From Mauremys mutica (Eukaryota > Chordata > Testudines > Geoemydidae): a stretch of DNA of 64,000 nucleotides. Positions 60,286-64,000 of the stretch are shown piece by piece. Position 1 is the stretch's first letter. Each line of letters opens with the position of its first letter. Under the pieces are notes generated by a model. That model did no database searches, had not been told where the DNA came from, and saw only the letters and a list, made by a program, of their open reading frames with translations. The translations under genes and the position numbers were made by a program. Location of the stretch: positions 21,007,965-21,071,964 of the forward strand of contig NC_059082.1 of the NCBI RefSeq assembly GCF_020497125.1. Direction: 5' to 3'.

Positions 60286-61216
60286 GTTTAGGATAATAAT
60301 CAGTAACAATCATTTTGGTGTGACTTCTTGTCCTGCAGCAGAAGTTATACAAGAGCTCCTGTCTCATGAGCAGACCATTATGTGGACATCTTCAATGAAG
60401 CTGATATTCAGCTGGAGAAATAAAGAAAAGGCAGCACAAGAAACATTAACACAAGAAAAATAATAAATTTATATGCCCATCAAAAAGACACTAGAACTAC
60501 TAAGAAGACAAGTTTGAAGTCCTAATTCTAATTTCATTTACTATGATGCAAATCAGAAATAACTTCACTGATGCCAATGGAGCTACTCAGGTGTGAGATC
60601 AGAATCAGGGTTTTAGTTAAGCATGTTTAACAGCCAACAAGGGGAAAACTATCGATATGTTGTTGGCAGTTTATTGAATTCATTAATAATACAATTTCAC
60701 TTTTGGTAAATGAAGGGTCTCTTTAGTTTGTGATATAGAGCTAAAACCCCCATATGGTTACAACAATCATTTTCATTATTACATTGAAACTAATTGCATT
60801 TATGGCTGTAACTGAACTGACAACTACATGATACAAAATTAAGACCAAAACCTGCCTTCTTAATTCAAGCGAGTAGCTTTTCCTCATGTGAATAGTTCCA
60901 TTGGCTTCAATAAACATGTAAGGACGGACTAGCACACTAACAAGATGAAAGATTGGGCAACTAATTTCTAACCTCCAACGTTCAGATGTCTTTTTCAGAT
61001 TTTAGATCGAGATGACAACCAATACATACTACAAGAGTTTTTATTTTCATAACCACTCTCAGTTAAAGGATGCAGATGTGCTAAAAATGTCTCTGAAGTT
61101 CAGATCCCCTTTCAATTAGAGAAGAATTTGTGCAGACAAGACTGATCAATATAGGATTTTTAAAGGAGTTTCTTTGATAATCTTGTTCATTTAGATGCAT
61201 GAAAAGCTCTAGTTGA
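60286..61216. other. No gene recognised; palindromic scrap
   Basis: TGATGCCAATGGAGCTACTC near 60570-60590 belongs to the palindromic family. The rest is AT-rich and unassigned. Confidence 0.5.
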
Positions 61217-61290
61217 TGGGCCAAACTCTGCTCTCAGTTACACCAGTACAAATCCAGAGTAATCCCATTAAAGTCAATGGAGTTATTTCA
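61217..61290. repeat. Palindromic MITE copy (half)
   Basis: GGGCCAAACTCTGCTCTCAG, TTACACCAGTACAAATCCAG and AGTCAATGGAGTTATT are the left half and core of the family; the right half is lost. Confidence 0.6.
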
Positions 61291-62149
61291 AACTTATAAA
61301 CAGAATAACTGGGAAACAGAATTTGAACCAGCATTTTTAACAGTCTGGTTTTAGAAGTCACCATGGACAATGGTACAAAATATAGAAAGCAGACTCCAAA
61401 TGAGGATATATAAACTTTGAACATAACTAAAGTATCTTGCTACCACCTAACTCTTTATTTTCCTATTGGGTGGTTCATGATATTCTTAAAGTTATTTATA
61501 AAAAAGTGATGTTGCATTCTTAAAGAGAATGACTTCATGGCACTAACATTAATTTTTTGAAGGTATGCCAGGAAATCATATCCTATAGGCTCTTATAGTA
61601 GTACCTGAAAGTACACATGGGTGGTGGGTTTTTTTTAAACATCCACACATCACTACTTTTAATATCCATGCATAATCTGGTCATGAGTAAGTTTTACACC
61701 CCCACCACAAAGCTAACTGGTCCCATCTCTCAAAGGCTAAACATTTGTTCTTGTATCTGCGGGATGGCTTTCATTGACATCTTTTCCTGCTCTGTTAAAT
61801 GCTTATGAATATTGACATACTGTTGTTAAGACAAAGCAATTTTGTTTATTCTGCATGAGAAGGCCAGAAAGTACTGCAGGGATTTCAAGAATGGAGTTCA
61901 TTGATTTTCATTTGGCTGAAGCTCCTCTGGTAAGTCACATGGACATATCAGAGAAGGAATAAAGGTGTTTTATGGAACAAAAGCAGCTCATTTCAGGTAA
62001 ATAAAACTGGAGACAATGAACAAACAGCATATGGAACCTCTCGGCTACAAGGTTTAGCCACATGGTGCATGAATATAATGGGTGCGGATTTAGGAAAGCT
62101 ATAGAATAGATTTCTATTCCAGGAAGAAATAACGGTGAAATCCTGGCTC
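61291..62149. other. No gene recognised
   Basis: AT-rich DNA with short frames. Confidence 0.5.
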
Positions 62150-62364
62150 TGTTGAATTTAATCGTAAAATTCCCATTGACTTCAATGGGGCCAGGATTTC
62201 ATCCTAATTGTTTCAGACCAATCCAAGAATAATCATAAATATATAGCACTGGTGACTGCATTCTGCTCCACATTTCCTCCTTATTGGTCATGATCCTGTT
62301 CCCACTGAAGTCAATGGCAATATTATCACTCACTTCAATGGGACAAAGATCAGGCCCATAACAT
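62150..62364. repeat. Two palindromic MITE copies side by side
   Basis: 62150-62222 holds AATTCCCATTGACTTCAATG with GGGCCAGGATTTCATCC. 62283-62364 holds CATGATCCTGTTCCCACTGA, then AGTCAATGG, and CACTTCAATGGGACAAAGAT ending CAGGCCC. Both belong to the group with the copy at 39804. Confidence 0.6.
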
Positions 62365-62396
62365 TTAACTATAGATTTTTGGCATGATCATTTTTA

Positions 62397-62484
62397 GGGT
62401 AGTTATGGTACTCTGGTCGGGACACGGGACAAACTCCTCAAAATCGGGACAGTCCCGATTTTATCGGGACATCTGGTCACCCCA
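62397..62484. mobile_element. Decayed hAT-type MITE, relative of 29422-29544
   Basis: The right end CGGGACATCTGGTCACCCC is inverted to the GGGTGACCAGA end of the element at 29422, and ATCGGGACAGTCCCGATTTT is the shared inner block. The left end is eroded and no duplication is clear. Confidence 0.65.
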
Positions 62485-62605
62485 CTCACAAGAAGTCTCA
62501 TTGTATAAAAGTTTGCAAGATGGGACCCCTTATGGATGAATTAAAGCTTTCACTGAGCGTCCACTGGTTTAAGGCTTGATCCTACAGAGTGCAGAGCACT
62601 CTGCC

Positions 62606-62713
62606 CCAGTCCAGCAAAGCGATTAAGCATGTGCTTAGCTTAAGCATGAGAGCGGGACCACTGACATGCTTAAAGTTAAGCATTTGCTTAAGCACTTTGG
62701 TAGACTGGGGCCA
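62606..62713. repeat. Palindromic MITE, AAGCATGTGCTTA family
   Basis: CCCCAGTCCAGCAAAGCGAT on the left is inverted as GCACTTTGGTAGACTGGGG on the right, with AAGCATGTGCTTAGCTTAAG and TGCTTAAAGTTAAGCATTTG between. The whole folds back on itself. Confidence 0.65.
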
Positions 62714-64000
62714 CAACACCTCAGCCAAGATCAAGCCCGTTCTGTAACTGCAATGTTATTCCTGAGTTCACACACACTGTTTGCCTCCAACAACCCGAGA
62801 TTTAACTTCTCAGCTTGCAAAGCTCTCACTGAAATTTATTCAGTTGATACTATCACATCAACCCAACCAAATCTCAACATGCCTCAAGTCATCAATTTTT
62901 TTGGTTATTAATTGATGAAAGTCCTGCCACAGAAGTCCAGACTTCACTCTCCTTCCTTCCCCATCTGCTTCACATTATCCACTTGCCAGTTATCCATTCT
63001 GAAACTGACTCAGACACGTTTAGATTCAAAGCCACAGAACCTTTCATCAAAGTTAATGATGGTCATGGAAACAGTGCTTACATGGTCCTAGAGAACTCAG
63101 GCAAACCCACTTATTTAACCATTTACTAAAACATGTCCCTATCTGAGGACATTTTGGTTACATCCAGAATGTGGAGGAGGAGTTAATATGGAGTCATTCC
63201 CAAGAGACTACTTCCTCAAACATCAGCAAATGACTGAAAACACTTAACTAATATCAGATAGAAATGGGCTGTCCCTCTTATTTAAATTATCATGTTCAGC
63301 ATATTTAGTTTGTACAGGTTTACTGCCATTTTGTCTACTGGGAAGTCTTTATGTGAGTTAATAGTGGCTTTCACAGCTGAAAATAATACTATAATTATAT
63401 GTCAAGGGCGTCAATATTGTGTCATTTAGGTGTATTATGTTGTTACATTGTATTACAGAATGCATGAAGTTCTATGCCTAAATGATAAAATGCTGGCTCT
63501 CCTGCTTAAAAAAATATATATTTTCATGGGCCTATTGTCAGCTAAGAAAGCTATTTCTAGCTAATGCAGAGATTTTTATAATTTTTAAAAAGTCAATGAT
63601 CTAGCAATATGCTAAGAGAATAAAATCCTGCTTAGTTCAAAGTCATTTTTGCACCCTAATTGCCACTGAAGTTAGGCTGAAGTTTATACAGCTTTTCTCA
63701 GAGAATGAAAACCTGAAAATGTCTGCAATAATATACACCAAAGTAATGTCAAGAAATAAAGCACAAAATTAGATAAAATCTTTGTTCCCACTTCATTTTG
63801 ATGCATATCACTTCAAGTGTCATCTCCAATTTTCTATGAAAAAGGGCATAAATTATGGAAAACCAGCTTGTTTACATGAGATGAAAATGCGATCTTTATG
63901 AAATTCTGTTTTACTATAAGCATAATCACCTAGTAATTATTTTTATGCCTCTGATTTAGTTAAAATTGAAAAGTTAGGTAAATAATGAATAGGCACATCA
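62714..64000. other. No gene recognised
   Basis: Frames under 82 codons; no repeats or exons recognised. Confidence 0.5.

Overview
The window looks like nuclear DNA of a turtle (Testudines), or less likely a crocodilian. It is AT-rich and full of small spurious open frames. Its repeats are sauropsid types: CR1 LINEs with the usual reptile/bird 3' tail, an L2-like LINE, hAT and Harbinger transposons and MITEs, palindromic MITEs with a CCATTGACTTCAATGG-type core, and several ERV LTRs. The species call is inference from repeat content; no host gene identifies it. I found no convincing host exon, so the window is intergenic or lies in a very long intron.

The only well-supported protein genes belong to one PIF/Harbinger DNA transposon at 19398-24218. 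It has matching terminal inverted repeats, a perfect 3-bp target duplication (TAG) and two convergent open genes. On the + strand is a two-exon Myb/SANT-like DNA-binding protein (335 aa after splicing). On the - strand is an uninterrupted 427-aa DDE transposase. A 97-aa antisense frame with its own polyadenylation signal lies in the Myb intron and may be a third gene. In this superfamily the Myb-like protein normally helps bring the transposase to the nucleus and to the element ends.

Layout: 1-9.7 kb is mostly unassigned, with a probable LTR near 7.9 kb. 9.7-16.3 kb holds CR1 ends, a palindromic MITE, a hexamer-rich tract, a GTCTACAC-ended MITE, an LTR-like tract and an antisense CR1 reverse-transcriptase relic. 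18.7-24.2 kb holds a minus-strand LTR, a CR1 scrap and the Harbinger element. 25.5-25.9 kb holds a small structure that reads on the minus strand as LTR, tRNA-Pro-type primer binding site, very short interior, purine tract and start of a second LTR. Its LTR carries tRNA-like pol III A and B boxes; this is the most unusual object in the window. 29.4-31.5 kb is a cluster of hAT and other MITEs plus an LTR. 34.1-34.3 kb is an L2-like relic. 41.4-44.3 kb is a solo LTR nested in another LTR, followed by a decayed CR1 ORF2. 46.7 kb is a hAT MITE. 53.3-56.4 kb is an ERV-like tract split by a GC-rich hAT-like element and followed by a G-rich minisatellite. 61-62.7 kb is a set of palindromic MITEs. The remainder is AT-rich DNA in which I recognise nothing.
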